A stretch of DNA of 64,000 nt, taken from NCBI RefSeq assembly GCF_031846385.1, contig NZ_JAVRHV010000004.1:248001-312000 (forward strand). Reading direction: 5' to 3'. Below the pieces are notes generated by a model. The model saw nothing but the letters and a program-made list of their open reading frames with translations. It was not told the DNA's origin and made no database searches. Both the position numbers and the translations under genes were made by a program. The DNA comes from Urechidicola vernalis (GTDB lineage Bacteria > Bacteroidota > Bacteroidia > Flavobacteriales > Flavobacteriaceae). This document shows positions 25,680 through 33,580 of the stretch, piece after piece; the first letter of the stretch is position 1; every line of letters starts with the position of its first letter.

Positions 25680-26300
25680 TTAATTCATTGCATATACCAA
25701 AGTGAAGTTTTCTATTTGCTCAAAAAAGATATCGTAGTTTTCGTAATAATTGTCTTTTTTAATCCAGCCTTTAGTCTTAGTGTCGGTTAGTTTAAATGAC
25801 TCTATAGGCAAATGTTCTCTAAATAATAGGCCGCCGTCTGGATGAATTTTAAAAAGACTTTCCTTAGCGCCCCAAATTACGGTCAATTGCTCAATTAAAT
25901 TCTCTTCAACTAAAAAATCATTTTCAGAATCGACAAATTTATGAGCAATACGCTTTATTTTTTCACGATTCATTTCCATATCTATCCCAACCTGTGTAGT
26001 ACTTACAATAATTGCAGAAAAAGTATAAGAATGAGTAATAGAGATATGATTTCCATCTTTTAAATGAGGTTTTCCATCTGAAGTATAAAATAATTCATCA
26101 TCAGAATATCCAGCCTCTTTTAAAAGATATCGAACACTTAAAAACCCACGTTGATGCAATTCAGATTTCATTTTTTCAATTCTAGAAATACTTCTTTCAT
26201 TGAGGTGTATATTGTCTCTTAATTCATCAACAACCTCTTCTATTTTCCAGACATATACAATGGTATTTTCATTCGCTTGTATTGTTTTAAATAGAGGCAT
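25680..26300 (-). CDS. 4'-phosphopantetheinyl transferase superfamily protein
   Basis: The protein has 206 residues of the Sfp-type fold. The Mg/CoA site is visible as GIDMEMNREK (D107, E109) and WGAKESLFK (E147, K151), with SITHS before them. It transfers phosphopantetheine from CoA onto a carrier protein. With no polyketide or NRPS genes nearby, the acceptor is most likely the fatty-acid ACP. It is divergent from ahcY and begins a minus-strand gene series (PPTase, GGGPS, YkoF-like, pnuC, kinase, arfB). Confidence 0.92.
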   Translation of the reverse strand: MPLFKTIQANENTIVYVWKIEEVVDELRDNIHLNERSISRIEKMKSELHQRGFLSVRYLLKEAGYSDDELFYTSDGKPHLKDGNHISITHSYTFSAIIVSTTQVGIDMEMNREKIKRIAHKFVDSENDFLVEENLIEQLTVIWGAKESLFKIHPDGGLLFREHLPIESFKLTDTKTKGWIKKDNYYENYDIFFEQIENFTLVYAMN

Positions 26301-26321
26301 TATTATATCGTTGAGTTTTCG

Positions 26322-26329
26322 TAATTTTG
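26322..26329 (+). promoter_or_regulatory. Candidate -7 promoter element of ahcY
   Basis: TAATTTTG fits TAnnTTTG and is followed by CACCTC, 20 bases before the ahcY ATG at 26350. The -33 element is not evident. Confidence 0.4.
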
Positions 26330-26349
26330 CACCTCAAAAATATACAATT

Positions 26350-27666
26350 ATGAGCACAGAGACATCAACTTACGTAAAATTTAAAGTAAAAGATATCGAT
26401 CTTGCCGCATGGGGAAGAAAGGAAATTAAATTGGCGGAGGCTGAAATGCCTGGGTTAATGAGTTTAAGAGAAGAATATGGAGATTCTCAACCTTTAAAAG
26501 GTGCAAGAATTGCTGGTTGTTTGCACATGACAATTCAAACGGCTGTTTTGATTGAAACATTGCAAGCTCTTGGAGCGGAAGTTACTTGGAGTTCTTGTAA
26601 CATATTCTCTACACAAGATCAGGCTGCTGCTGCAATTGCTGCTGCAGGAACTGCTGTGTATGCGTGGAAAGATATGACTGAAGAAGAATTTGATTGGTGT
26701 ATTGAGCAAACTTTATTCTTTGGAGAAGATAAAAAACCATTAAATTTAATTTTAGATGATGGTGGAGATTTAACCAATATGGTGTTGGATAAATACCCGG
26801 AATTGGCTGCAGGAATTAATGGATTGTCTGAAGAAACAACAACAGGAGTTCATAGATTATACGATAGAGTAAAGGCTGGGACATTGCCTATGCCAGCAAT
26901 TAATGTTAATGATTCGGTAACAAAGTCAAAATTCGATAATAAATACGGATGTAAGGAATCTGCAGTTGATGCGATTAGAAGAGCAACCGATATTATGTTG
27001 GCAGGAAAACGAGTAACTGTTTGTGGTTATGGAGATGTAGGTAAAGGAACGGCGGCTTCTTTTAAAGGTGCTGGAGCAATTGTTACAGTAACCGAAATTG
27101 ATCCAATTTGTGCATTGCAAGCAGCAATGGATGGTTTTGAAGTGAAGCGTTTAGAATCGGTGGTTGGTAATTCTGATATTGTTATTACTACAACTGGAAA
27201 TAAAGACATCATTCAAGGACGCCATTTTGAGTCTATGAAAGACAAAGTGATTGTTTGTAACATCGGTCATTTTGACAACGAAATTGACATGGCTTGGTTA
27301 AATGCGAATCATGGAAATACAAAGGACACAATTAAACCACAAGTTGATAGATATAATATTGATGGAAAAGACATCATTATCTTGGCAGAAGGTCGATTGG
27401 TAAACTTAGGTTGTGCAACAGGTCACCCAAGTTTTGTAATGTCTAATTCATTTACAAACCAAACATTGGCGCAATTGGAGTTATGGAATAATAGAGATGC
27501 TTATGAGAACGAAGTATATATGTTACCTAAGCATTTAGATGAAAAAGTTGCAAAATTACACTTGGCTAAAATAGGCGTTGAGTTAACGGAATTACGTGAA
27601 GACCAAGCTGCTTATATTGGGGTAACTGTAGAAGGGCCATTTAAACCGGAACATTACAGATACTAA
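26350..27666 (+). CDS. ahcY: Adenosylhomocysteinase (S-adenosyl-L-homocysteine hydrolase)
   Basis: The protein has 438 residues from the ATG at 26350; the open frame continues upstream, but that part covers the divergent gene and promoter and is not homologous. It hydrolyses S-adenosylhomocysteine to adenosine and homocysteine using bound NAD+. Landmarks: GCLHMTIQTAVLIETL, WSSCNIFSTQDQAAAAIA, the NAD-binding CGYGDVGKGTA, and the C-terminal GPFKPEHYRY that closes the neighbouring subunit's NAD site. A strong terminator follows. Confidence 0.97.
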   Translation: MSTETSTYVKFKVKDIDLAAWGRKEIKLAEAEMPGLMSLREEYGDSQPLKGARIAGCLHMTIQTAVLIETLQALGAEVTWSSCNIFSTQDQAAAAIAAAGTAVYAWKDMTEEEFDWCIEQTLFFGEDKKPLNLILDDGGDLTNMVLDKYPELAAGINGLSEETTTGVHRLYDRVKAGTLPMPAINVNDSVTKSKFDNKYGCKESAVDAIRRATDIMLAGKRVTVCGYGDVGKGTAASFKGAGAIVTVTEIDPICALQAAMDGFEVKRLESVVGNSDIVITTTGNKDIIQGRHFESMKDKVIVCNIGHFDNEIDMAWLNANHGNTKDTIKPQVDRYNIDGKDIIILAEGRLVNLGCATGHPSFVMSNSFTNQTLAQLELWNNRDAYENEVYMLPKHLDEKVAKLHLAKIGVELTELREDQAAYIGVTVEGPFKPEHYRY

Positions 27667-27687
27667 TCTGTAAAGAATAAATTATTT

Positions 27688-27718
27688 AAAAAAGGCTCTC
27701 AGTTTTGAGGGCCTTTTT
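27688..27718 (+). terminator. Intrinsic terminator of ahcY
   Basis: The arms AAAAAGGCTCTCA (27689-27701) and TGAGGGCCTTTTT (27706-27718) pair over 13 positions with one G-T wobble and a four-base loop, ending in a T run. Confidence 0.9.
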
Positions 27719-27913
27719 AAATTCCCTCACATTTCGATATTCTTGTTTGCTAATTGAAATTGTTTTTTAAATAATTAAAATTAAGAAGGTGATATATATT
27801 AATATTTTGTACCTATGTTGATTGTACTGTATTATTTTCAACTTAGCATCTAATTTCATGTATTTTTCATAATGAGAAATATTATTTATTAACCAACTAA
27901 ACCAAACTAATCG

Positions 27914-28315
27914 ATGAAAAAACTTTTTCTATGCTGTTTACTATTTATTTTTTCCATTCAAGGCGTATTAGGTCAAAAAACAGAATTAAATTCCGATAAT
28001 ACTCCTCAAGAACTTGAAGAGTATTATACTATGATGCATAAAAAGAAGAGGAAAACGGGTAATATACTTTTGATAAGCGGAGTTAGCGTACTTGCAGTTG
28101 GAGGAGTTTTAAGTGTTACTACTGCACTAGAGGCTGGTTTAATTGCTGCTCCTTTAGGAGCAATATCATGTCTTGCGAGTATTCCATTTTATGTTAAGAG
28201 TAAATCATACAAAAGAAAGGCTAGGAAAGTCTCCTCATCTTTTAATGTTTCTATCGGAACTGTAAATTTGCCTGATAGTAAAAAGATGTCTCTAGGACTA
28301 AGTTACAATTTTTAA
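27914..28315 (+). CDS. Small exported or membrane protein of unknown function
   Basis: The protein has 133 residues: a signal peptide (MKKLFLCCLLFIFSIQGVLGQ), a short charged region, two adjacent hydrophobic stretches (about 49-90) that could form a hairpin in the membrane, then a basic segment (KSKSYKRKARK) and a beta-like C-terminus ending in LGLSYNF. The final Phe recalls outer-membrane proteins, but the chain is far too short for a barrel. It stands alone between the ahcY terminator and tRNA-Ala. Confidence 0.7.
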   Translation: MKKLFLCCLLFIFSIQGVLGQKTELNSDNTPQELEEYYTMMHKKKRKTGNILLISGVSVLAVGGVLSVTTALEAGLIAAPLGAISCLASIPFYVKSKSYKRKARKVSSSFNVSIGTVNLPDSKKMSLGLSYNF

Positions 28316-28382
28316 AAACGTTTATTCCAGATTGTTGTTTTTAGAATTTGATTTTTAGATATTTGAAACTTATAATTTTTTT

Positions 28383-28459
28383 GGGGATGTAGCTCAGCTG
28401 GCTAGAGCGTTTGACTGGCAGTCAAGAGGTCGTGGGTTCGACTCCCATCTTCTCCACCA
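28383..28459 (+). tRNA. tRNA-Ala (anticodon GGC)
   Basis: The cloverleaf folds by eye: acceptor GGGGATG with CTTCTCC, D-arm GCTC-AGCTGGCTA-GAGC, anticodon stem TTTGA/TCAAG around loop CTGGCAG (anticodon GGC, reads GCC), T-arm GTGGG-TTCGACT-CCCAT, discriminator A and an encoded CCA. The G3-U70 wobble that specifies alanine is present. One acceptor pair (T6-T67) is mismatched. Confidence 0.95.
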
Positions 28460-28503
28460 AGTATGTTTTCCTTTTAAGGAGGATTTAATAATAAAGTATT
28501 CAG

Positions 28504-29619
28504 ATGAATTTAAAAAAGTACGTAATTGCGCTATTAGCACTGACTTTAGCAGGGTGTAATGTTGAAGATAAAGGAAAGGAAGTAAAGAATAAGACTCCAA
28601 AAAATGTGATTCTGTTAATAAGTGACGGAACAGGATTGTCTCAGATTTCATCGGCTTTTTTCTTCAAGGATACGGAACCAAATTATAAGCGATTTGAGCA
28701 TATTGGTCTAATAAACACTTCTTCTTCTCGTCAAGATGTTACAGATTCAGCCGCAGGTGCTACCGCTTTTGCAAGTGGTGTAAAGACGTATAATGGCGCT
28801 ATTGGGGTTGCAGATGATACGACAACAGTAAAAAATATAGTAGAGATTGTTTCAAAGAAGAATATTAATACGGGATTGATTGCAACCTCTTCAATTACCC
28901 ATGCAACACCAGCTAGTTTCTTTGCGCATGTAGAGGAAAGAGGGATGGCAGAAGCTATAGCTGAGCAAATGGCAGCATCTGGAGTAGATTATTTTGCTGG
29001 AGGAGGATTAAAATATTTTAATAAGCGAAAAGATAACCGCAATTTGTTAGAGGAATTGAAGCAGCAAGACTTTACGGTTGATACTATAAGCCTGAAAGAT
29101 TTTTCTGCAATCAAAAACAATAAGAAAGTCGGATATTTATTAGCCGATAAGGCCATGTTAAAAATACAAGATGGAAGAGGAGATTTTCTTTCAGATGCTA
29201 CGAATCAAGCAATTCAATTTTTAAGTCAAGATAATTCGAACTTTTTTATGATGTCAGAAGGATCTCAAATTGATTGGGGTGGGCACGATAATGATGCTCC
29301 CTATTTAATTTCGGAATTAATCGATTTTGACAATACTATAGGAAAGGTATTGGATTTTGCAGAGAAAGATGGTAATACGCTGGTTGTTGTCACTTCTGAC
29401 CATGAAACAGGAGGATTTACCTTAAGATCAAGCCAAAAAGAAGGTGATAATGGAAAAATGCATAGTGATTATACAAAAGTTGGAACTTCATTTTCTACAG
29501 GAGGACATTCAGCAACTTTAATCCCGGTTTTTGCTTATGGACCAGGCTCAGAAGAATTTATTGGTGTTTATGAGAACAATGATATTTTTCATAAAATTTT
29601 AAAGGTTACAGGTTGGTAG
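28504..29619 (+). CDS. Alkaline phosphatase, lipoprotein
   Basis: The protein has 371 residues. The lipobox LALTLAGC (C18) predicts a lipid-anchored periplasmic or surface enzyme. PhoA-superfamily features: first metal Asp in LLISDGTG (D41), the nucleophile region VTDSAAGATAF (D81, S82), and metal ligands in EGSQIDWGGHDND, TSDHETGG and TGGHSATL. It hydrolyses phosphomonoesters to release phosphate. It is a single gene after tRNA-Ala with a terminator behind it; no Pho box could be recognised. Confidence 0.93.
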   Translation: MNLKKYVIALLALTLAGCNVEDKGKEVKNKTPKNVILLISDGTGLSQISSAFFFKDTEPNYKRFEHIGLINTSSSRQDVTDSAAGATAFASGVKTYNGAIGVADDTTTVKNIVEIVSKKNINTGLIATSSITHATPASFFAHVEERGMAEAIAEQMAASGVDYFAGGGLKYFNKRKDNRNLLEELKQQDFTVDTISLKDFSAIKNNKKVGYLLADKAMLKIQDGRGDFLSDATNQAIQFLSQDNSNFFMMSEGSQIDWGGHDNDAPYLISELIDFDNTIGKVLDFAEKDGNTLVVVTSDHETGGFTLRSSQKEGDNGKMHSDYTKVGTSFSTGGHSATLIPVFAYGPGSEEFIGVYENNDIFHKILKVTGW

Positions 29620-29671
29620 TATTGAAATAGTTTCCAATTCGATTTTAAAAATTAATATTTTAACTAAATAG

Positions 29672-29700
29672 AAAAGCAACGCAAATGCGTTGCTTTTTTT
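29672..29700 (+). terminator. Intrinsic terminator after alkaline phosphatase gene
   Basis: AAAAGCAACGC and GCGTTGCTTTT pair around a very short loop, followed by a T run. Confidence 0.88.
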
Positions 29701-29723
29701 ATTGTCGACTTGAGTGTTAGTCG

Positions 29724-29843
29724 TTAAAATATAGATTTTAACCCTACCACAAATACGGTTGCTAATACTGTAGAAATGGAAGTAATTCCCAACCATGTTA
29801 CTACGAATACGATTCTGTCTATTATATAATTTCTTGTTTTCAT
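29724..29843 (-). CDS. 39-residue single-span membrane micro-protein (putative)
   Basis: Minus-strand ATG at 29843-29841, TAA at 29724. The product has a basic start (MKTRNYIIDR), one hydrophobic segment of about 22 residues (IVFVVTWLGITSISTVLATV) and a short end KSIF. The single-pass topology is convincing, but the gene is too short to judge coding potential by eye. It uses a terminator-bearing intergenic region convergent with the phosphatase gene. Confidence 0.45.
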   Translation of the reverse strand: MKTRNYIIDRIVFVVTWLGITSISTVLATVFVVGLKSIF

Positions 29844-29968
29844 GACCTGTGTTATTTGATTTCACATCAAAAGTAGGTCTAAGAATAAGGCGTAAAAATA
29901 TATATAAGGTGAATCGCCTTAATTTAAAAGTGAAGTGTTTTTAAAAATGGATGAAATGAACTTAATTT

Positions 29969-30229
29969 TTACTTAACGGCAAAATAACTATCCAGAAGTC
30001 CATCAATAGTTAATTTTAAGTCGTTAATATTTACACCATCATTTCTAAAAATTGTAATGTTTTTATCCACCCTATTTCTGCTCAAACTATCTTGTATTTC
30101 TACGAATTTAATACCTCCAACTTTGTCTAACATGTTTTTTATGTCAGCATAAATAGTAATATCTTTTACGTAAATTTTTATAGTCTGCTCCTTAGGTGAA
30201 TTTCTAATTTCTGTTCTAAAAGGTAACAT
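29969..30229 (-). CDS. Small hypothetical protein
   Basis: The protein has 86 residues, no signal peptide and no hydrophobic helix. Alternating charged and hydrophobic stretches (IKIYVKDITIYADIKNML, GGIKFVEIQDSL) suggest a small alpha/beta fold. I do not recognise a family. It stands alone. Confidence 0.55.
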   Translation of the reverse strand: MLPFRTEIRNSPKEQTIKIYVKDITIYADIKNMLDKVGGIKFVEIQDSLSRNRVDKNITIFRNDGVNINDLKLTIDGLLDSYFAVK

Positions 30230-30432
30230 GACAATAGTATTTTATAGATGAATAGTTTTCTGTACTATTGATCTGCCTAAATATACTAATTACCTCTGAT
30301 TATCGCAAATGTTTGCTTTTCAAAAGTTTAACAGTTTCTTTAACTTGAGATTAACAGATTATTAACGCCTAAGGTAAAATTTTCATTTTAATATTGTTGT
30401 ATCAAACAGCCATTATTAAAGTTTAACTAACT

Positions 30433-30600
30433 ATGAAAACCACAAGAAATTATCTATTCAATCCGGTTATTTTTGCCTTGCTTGCTTTGTCCACTTTAAT
30501 GGGGTTTGCTCAGGATAAAGGTAATAATGCACAAGAATTTTCTAATTCTGAGGTTATACAAGTTTCAACTTTAAATGATATTTCGCCGAATAGAAAGTGA
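30433..30600 (+). CDS. 55-residue secreted micro-protein (putative)
   Basis: ATG at 30433, TGA at 30598-30600. The product starts MKTTRNYLFNPVIFALLAL and has a typical flavobacterial signal peptide with cleavage likely after GFA, leaving a mature peptide of about 30 residues (QDKGNNAQEFSNSEVIQV... ending SPNRK). A hairpin terminator follows about 60 bases downstream, which supports a transcribed unit. No family recognised. Confidence 0.5.
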   Translation: MKTTRNYLFNPVIFALLALSTLMGFAQDKGNNAQEFSNSEVIQVSTLNDISPNRK

Positions 30601-30931
30601 ACTATAATGTATTCTTTATAAGATTTAGTTGCTATGTAAAAGAAATGGTTGATTATTTATGAAAAAGCAGTTTCAAGCAATTTGTTTGAACTGCTTTTTT
30701 TAATTAGTTATATTAATAATTTTTCATATTTATTATTTTAGTTGTTGTAAAGTCTCTTTTATTGGTCAGATGTTGTTTGTCGATTAAATTAAGTTCTTTA
30801 TCCTATCTTTTTGTGGAGGTCTTATTTTTTGATCAAATTTGAAATGAATTAATTTAGAAGTTAACAGGTTTCAGTGGTTTAGTTTCCAGTTTTTAAATTC
30901 AAAAATAGTTTGTTTTCGTAAAATTCAGTTT
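30601..30931. other. Non-coding stretch between micro-protein gene and comM terminator
   Basis: Apart from the hairpin at 30662-30701, I see nothing in it: no convincing frame, RNA gene or repeat. The sequence is AT-rich. Confidence 0.5.
30662..30701 (+). terminator. Intrinsic terminator after the 55-residue ORF
   Basis: AAAAAGCAGTT (30662-30672) pairs with AACTGCTTTTT (30689-30699), with partial extra pairing inside the loop and a T run. Confidence 0.8.
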
Positions 30932-30963
30932 AAAAAGTTTTTCCATTTTGGAAAAACTTTTTT
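30932..30963 (-). terminator. Terminator of comM
   Basis: AAAAAGTTTTTCC and GGAAAAACTTTTT form a perfect 13-bp stem with a four-base ATTT loop immediately after the comM stop. It is symmetrical and could work in both directions. Confidence 0.85.
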
Positions 30964-32502
30964 CTATCCCAACCATCCTTCTCTGTCTAAACTCCTGTAT
31001 TGAATGGCTTCAGCAATATGATCCGGATTTATATTTAAAACTTCTTCTAGATCTGCAATGGTTCTAGCTACTTTTAAAATTCTGTCATAAGCTCTTGCGG
31101 ATAAATTTAATTTGTCCATTGCGTTTTTCAATAATGTTTTCGACTTTTCATTTAAAACGCAATACTGTCTAATTTGTTTAACGCTCATCTGTGCATTGTA
31201 ATGAACATTATCTATTTCATTAAAACGTTTAGATTGAAACTCTCTAGCTGTGGTTACACGCTTTCTTATTTCCGAACTCGGTTCTCCTCTTCGTTCTTCA
31301 GTAAGTTTTTCAAAAGGAACTGGTTGCACTTCAATATGGATGTCAATTCGATCTAATAAAGGTCCAGAAATTTTGCTCAAATATCGTTGCATTTCATGTG
31401 CTGAAGTCGAAATAGCCTGGGCGTCATCAGGAAAATACCCGCTTGGAGATGGGTTCATGCTTGCAACTAGCATAAAGCTACTAGGGTAAGTTACGGTAAA
31501 TTTTGCTCTAGAAATAGTTACTTCTCTGTCTTCTAAAGGCTGCCGCATTACTTCTAATACATCACGTTTAAACTCTGGTAATTCATCTAAAAATAATACA
31601 CCGTTGTGGGATAGAGAGATTTCACCAGGTTGGGGATAGCTTCCTCCACCAACGAGTGCAACATTCGAAATTGTATGATGTGGACTTCGAAAAGGGCGTT
31701 GATTCATTAATCCACTATGTTCTTTTATGCGACCTACAACAGAATGAATTTTTGTAGTTTCTAAAGCCTCATTCAAAGTCATAGGAGGTAAAATAGTTGG
31801 TAGCCTCTTGGCAAGCATGGTTTTTCCACTACCCGGTGGTCCTATTAAAATGATATTATGTCCGCCGGCAGCGGCAATTTCCATACAGCGTTTTATGGAT
31901 TCTTGACCCTTAACATCTGCAAAATCAAATTCTGGATTTTGCATGTTATTATAAAACTCCTTACGAGTATCTATCATCAAGGGTTTTAAGTTAGATGTAC
32001 CTTCAAAATAATCAATTACTTCTTGAATATTATCGACTCCATAAACATCTAATCCGTTAACAATAGCAGCTTCTTTTACATTTTGTTTTGGAAGAATGAA
32101 ACCCTTAAATCCTTCTTCTCTAGCTTTAATAGCAATAGGTAATGCACCTTTAATAGGTTGTAGACTTCCGTCTAGAGATAGTTCACCCATTATAATATAC
32201 TCATGAATGTTTCCTCCTTTTATTTGATTTGAAGCGGTAAGTATGCCAAGTGCCAAAGTTAAGTCATAGGCACTACCTTCTTTTCGCATATCGGCGGGTG
32301 CCATGTTAAGCGTAATTTTTTTACCAGGTAGTCGATAACCATTGTTATTTAATGCTGCAGAAATTCGATAGGAACTTTCTTTTATGGCGTTGTCAGGTAG
32401 TCCTACAAGATGATATCCAATCCCTTTGTCTATATTTACTTCAACGGTAATAGTGGTGGCTTCAACACCGAATACGGCGCTGCCAAATACTTTGACGAGC
32501 AT
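30964..32502 (-). CDS. comM: YifB/ComM family Mg-chelatase-like AAA+ ATPase
   Basis: The protein has 512 residues: an N-terminal Lon-protease-like S5 fold domain (MLVKVFGSAVFGVEATTITVEVNI...), a central AAA+ module with Walker A GPPGSGKTMLAKR and Walker B-type NGVLFLDELPEF, and the C-terminal Mg-chelatase lid ending in QYRSLDREGW. ComM is a hexameric helicase promoting branch migration during natural transformation. It is found in most bacteria whether or not they are competent. It follows the LacI regulator by 48 bases but is not functionally related. Confidence 0.95.
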   Translation of the reverse strand: MLVKVFGSAVFGVEATTITVEVNIDKGIGYHLVGLPDNAIKESSYRISAALNNNGYRLPGKKITLNMAPADMRKEGSAYDLTLALGILTASNQIKGGNIHEYIIMGELSLDGSLQPIKGALPIAIKAREEGFKGFILPKQNVKEAAIVNGLDVYGVDNIQEVIDYFEGTSNLKPLMIDTRKEFYNNMQNPEFDFADVKGQESIKRCMEIAAAGGHNIILIGPPGSGKTMLAKRLPTILPPMTLNEALETTKIHSVVGRIKEHSGLMNQRPFRSPHHTISNVALVGGGSYPQPGEISLSHNGVLFLDELPEFKRDVLEVMRQPLEDREVTISRAKFTVTYPSSFMLVASMNPSPSGYFPDDAQAISTSAHEMQRYLSKISGPLLDRIDIHIEVQPVPFEKLTEERRGEPSSEIRKRVTTAREFQSKRFNEIDNVHYNAQMSVKQIRQYCVLNEKSKTLLKNAMDKLNLSARAYDRILKVARTIADLEEVLNINPDHIAEAIQYRSLDREGWLG

Positions 32503-32550
32503 ATTTTTTTCTATAAATATAGAAAAAAATGGATTGATAAGTGGCTGAAA

Positions 32551-33576
32551 TTAAGTTGATTCTCGTATCTCGAGAGAAGTAGGAATAACCAATCGTTGAA
32601 TTTCTATTTGTTGTCTTTCCTTTTTTAAGGCAATTTCTTTAAGCAGCAATTCCACAGATTTTTCTCCCATTTCATAGCCTGGTTGGTTAACTGTAGAAAG
32701 AGAAGGAGTTACAATGGAAGACATAAACCAGTTACTAAATCCAAAAATGGCGATATCCTCTGGAATTTTAATTTCATTCGAGTTAAAGTATTTGCTTGCC
32801 CCAACCGCCATTAAATCAGTAACGGTAAACAGTGCGTCTACTTTGCTCTTACTATGGTCTGATACAATCTTTTCGGCATATTTCATCCCGTTTTCATATT
32901 CATCATCGCTGTCTGTTATGTAAACAATCGATTCGTCATATTTAATTCTAAATTCGCTCAATGCTTCTTTGTAGCCTAAAAACCGATTGTTAAAATTTTG
33001 TGCAGTTAACGAGCCTCCTAGAAAAGCAATTCTTTTATAACCTTTTCTAATTAAGTAAGATACTGCATCGTAGGCAGCTTGTTTATCGTCAATAATAACT
33101 TTAGAACAATTAATATTTTTCGATACTTTATCGTACATAACTAAAGGTATTCCTCTAGTTTGCACTCTTTTAATATGTTCAAAACTCGTAGTATGCGCTG
33201 TTAACGACATCAAAATACCGTCTACTTGTTGTTGAATAAGCAAGTTGATTTGTTTTTGCTCTAATTCAAATTTTTCGTTACTCTGAAGTAAGATAACCAT
33301 GTAACCATTCTGTTCCGCAATATTTATGATACCCCCAATAACATTCGAAAAGAAGTGGTGTACAATTTCTGGAACGATTACTCCTATTGTTTTGGTATGT
33401 TGTGTTCTTAAATTGGAAGCAACAATATTTGGAGAGAAATTTAATTTATCAGCAAGTTCAACAACCGCTTTTTTGGTTTTTTCGCTCACATCTGGATAAC
33501 CTTTAAGTGCTTTTGAAACCGTACTAACGGAAATATTTAATTCATACGCTAAATCTTGTAAGGTTATTCTTGACAT
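32551..33576 (-). CDS. LacI-family transcriptional regulator
   Basis: The protein has 341 residues. The N-terminal HTH is ITLQDLAYELNISVSTVSKALKGYPDVSEKTK with the hinge helix NIVASNLRTQ, followed by a periplasmic-binding-protein-like sensor domain. It is the last gene of the minus-strand unit SUMF1 - Gfo/Idh/MocA - TIM barrel - Gfo/Idh/MocA - lacI (4 bases from the previous gene), which makes it the likely controller of these genes. Palindromes of LacI type occur before the unit and before both susC genes. The ligand is probably a sugar or a keto-sugar released by the pathway. Confidence 0.94.
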   Translation of the reverse strand: MSRITLQDLAYELNISVSTVSKALKGYPDVSEKTKKAVVELADKLNFSPNIVASNLRTQHTKTIGVIVPEIVHHFFSNVIGGIINIAEQNGYMVILLQSNEKFELEQKQINLLIQQQVDGILMSLTAHTTSFEHIKRVQTRGIPLVMYDKVSKNINCSKVIIDDKQAAYDAVSYLIRKGYKRIAFLGGSLTAQNFNNRFLGYKEALSEFRIKYDESIVYITDSDDEYENGMKYAEKIVSDHSKSKVDALFTVTDLMAVGASKYFNSNEIKIPEDIAIFGFSNWFMSSIVTPSLSTVNQPGYEMGEKSVELLLKEIALKKERQQIEIQRLVIPTSLEIREST

Positions 33577-33580
33577 ATTT

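Noticed and set aside
26200..26349. A 50-codon upstream extension of ahcY
   Set aside because: It covers the promoter and the 5' end of the divergent phosphopantetheinyl transferase; the ATG at 26350 gives the expected family length.
28394..28651. An 85-codon minus-strand frame ending in RRWESNPRPLDCQSNALAS
   Set aside because: It is the antisense translation of tRNA-Ala and the phosphatase start; this peptide pattern is a well-known artefact of tRNA antisense frames.
28383..29700. tRNA-Ala as an attachment site of an integrated element
   Set aside because: No integrase gene and no repeated tRNA 3' fragment was seen on either side.
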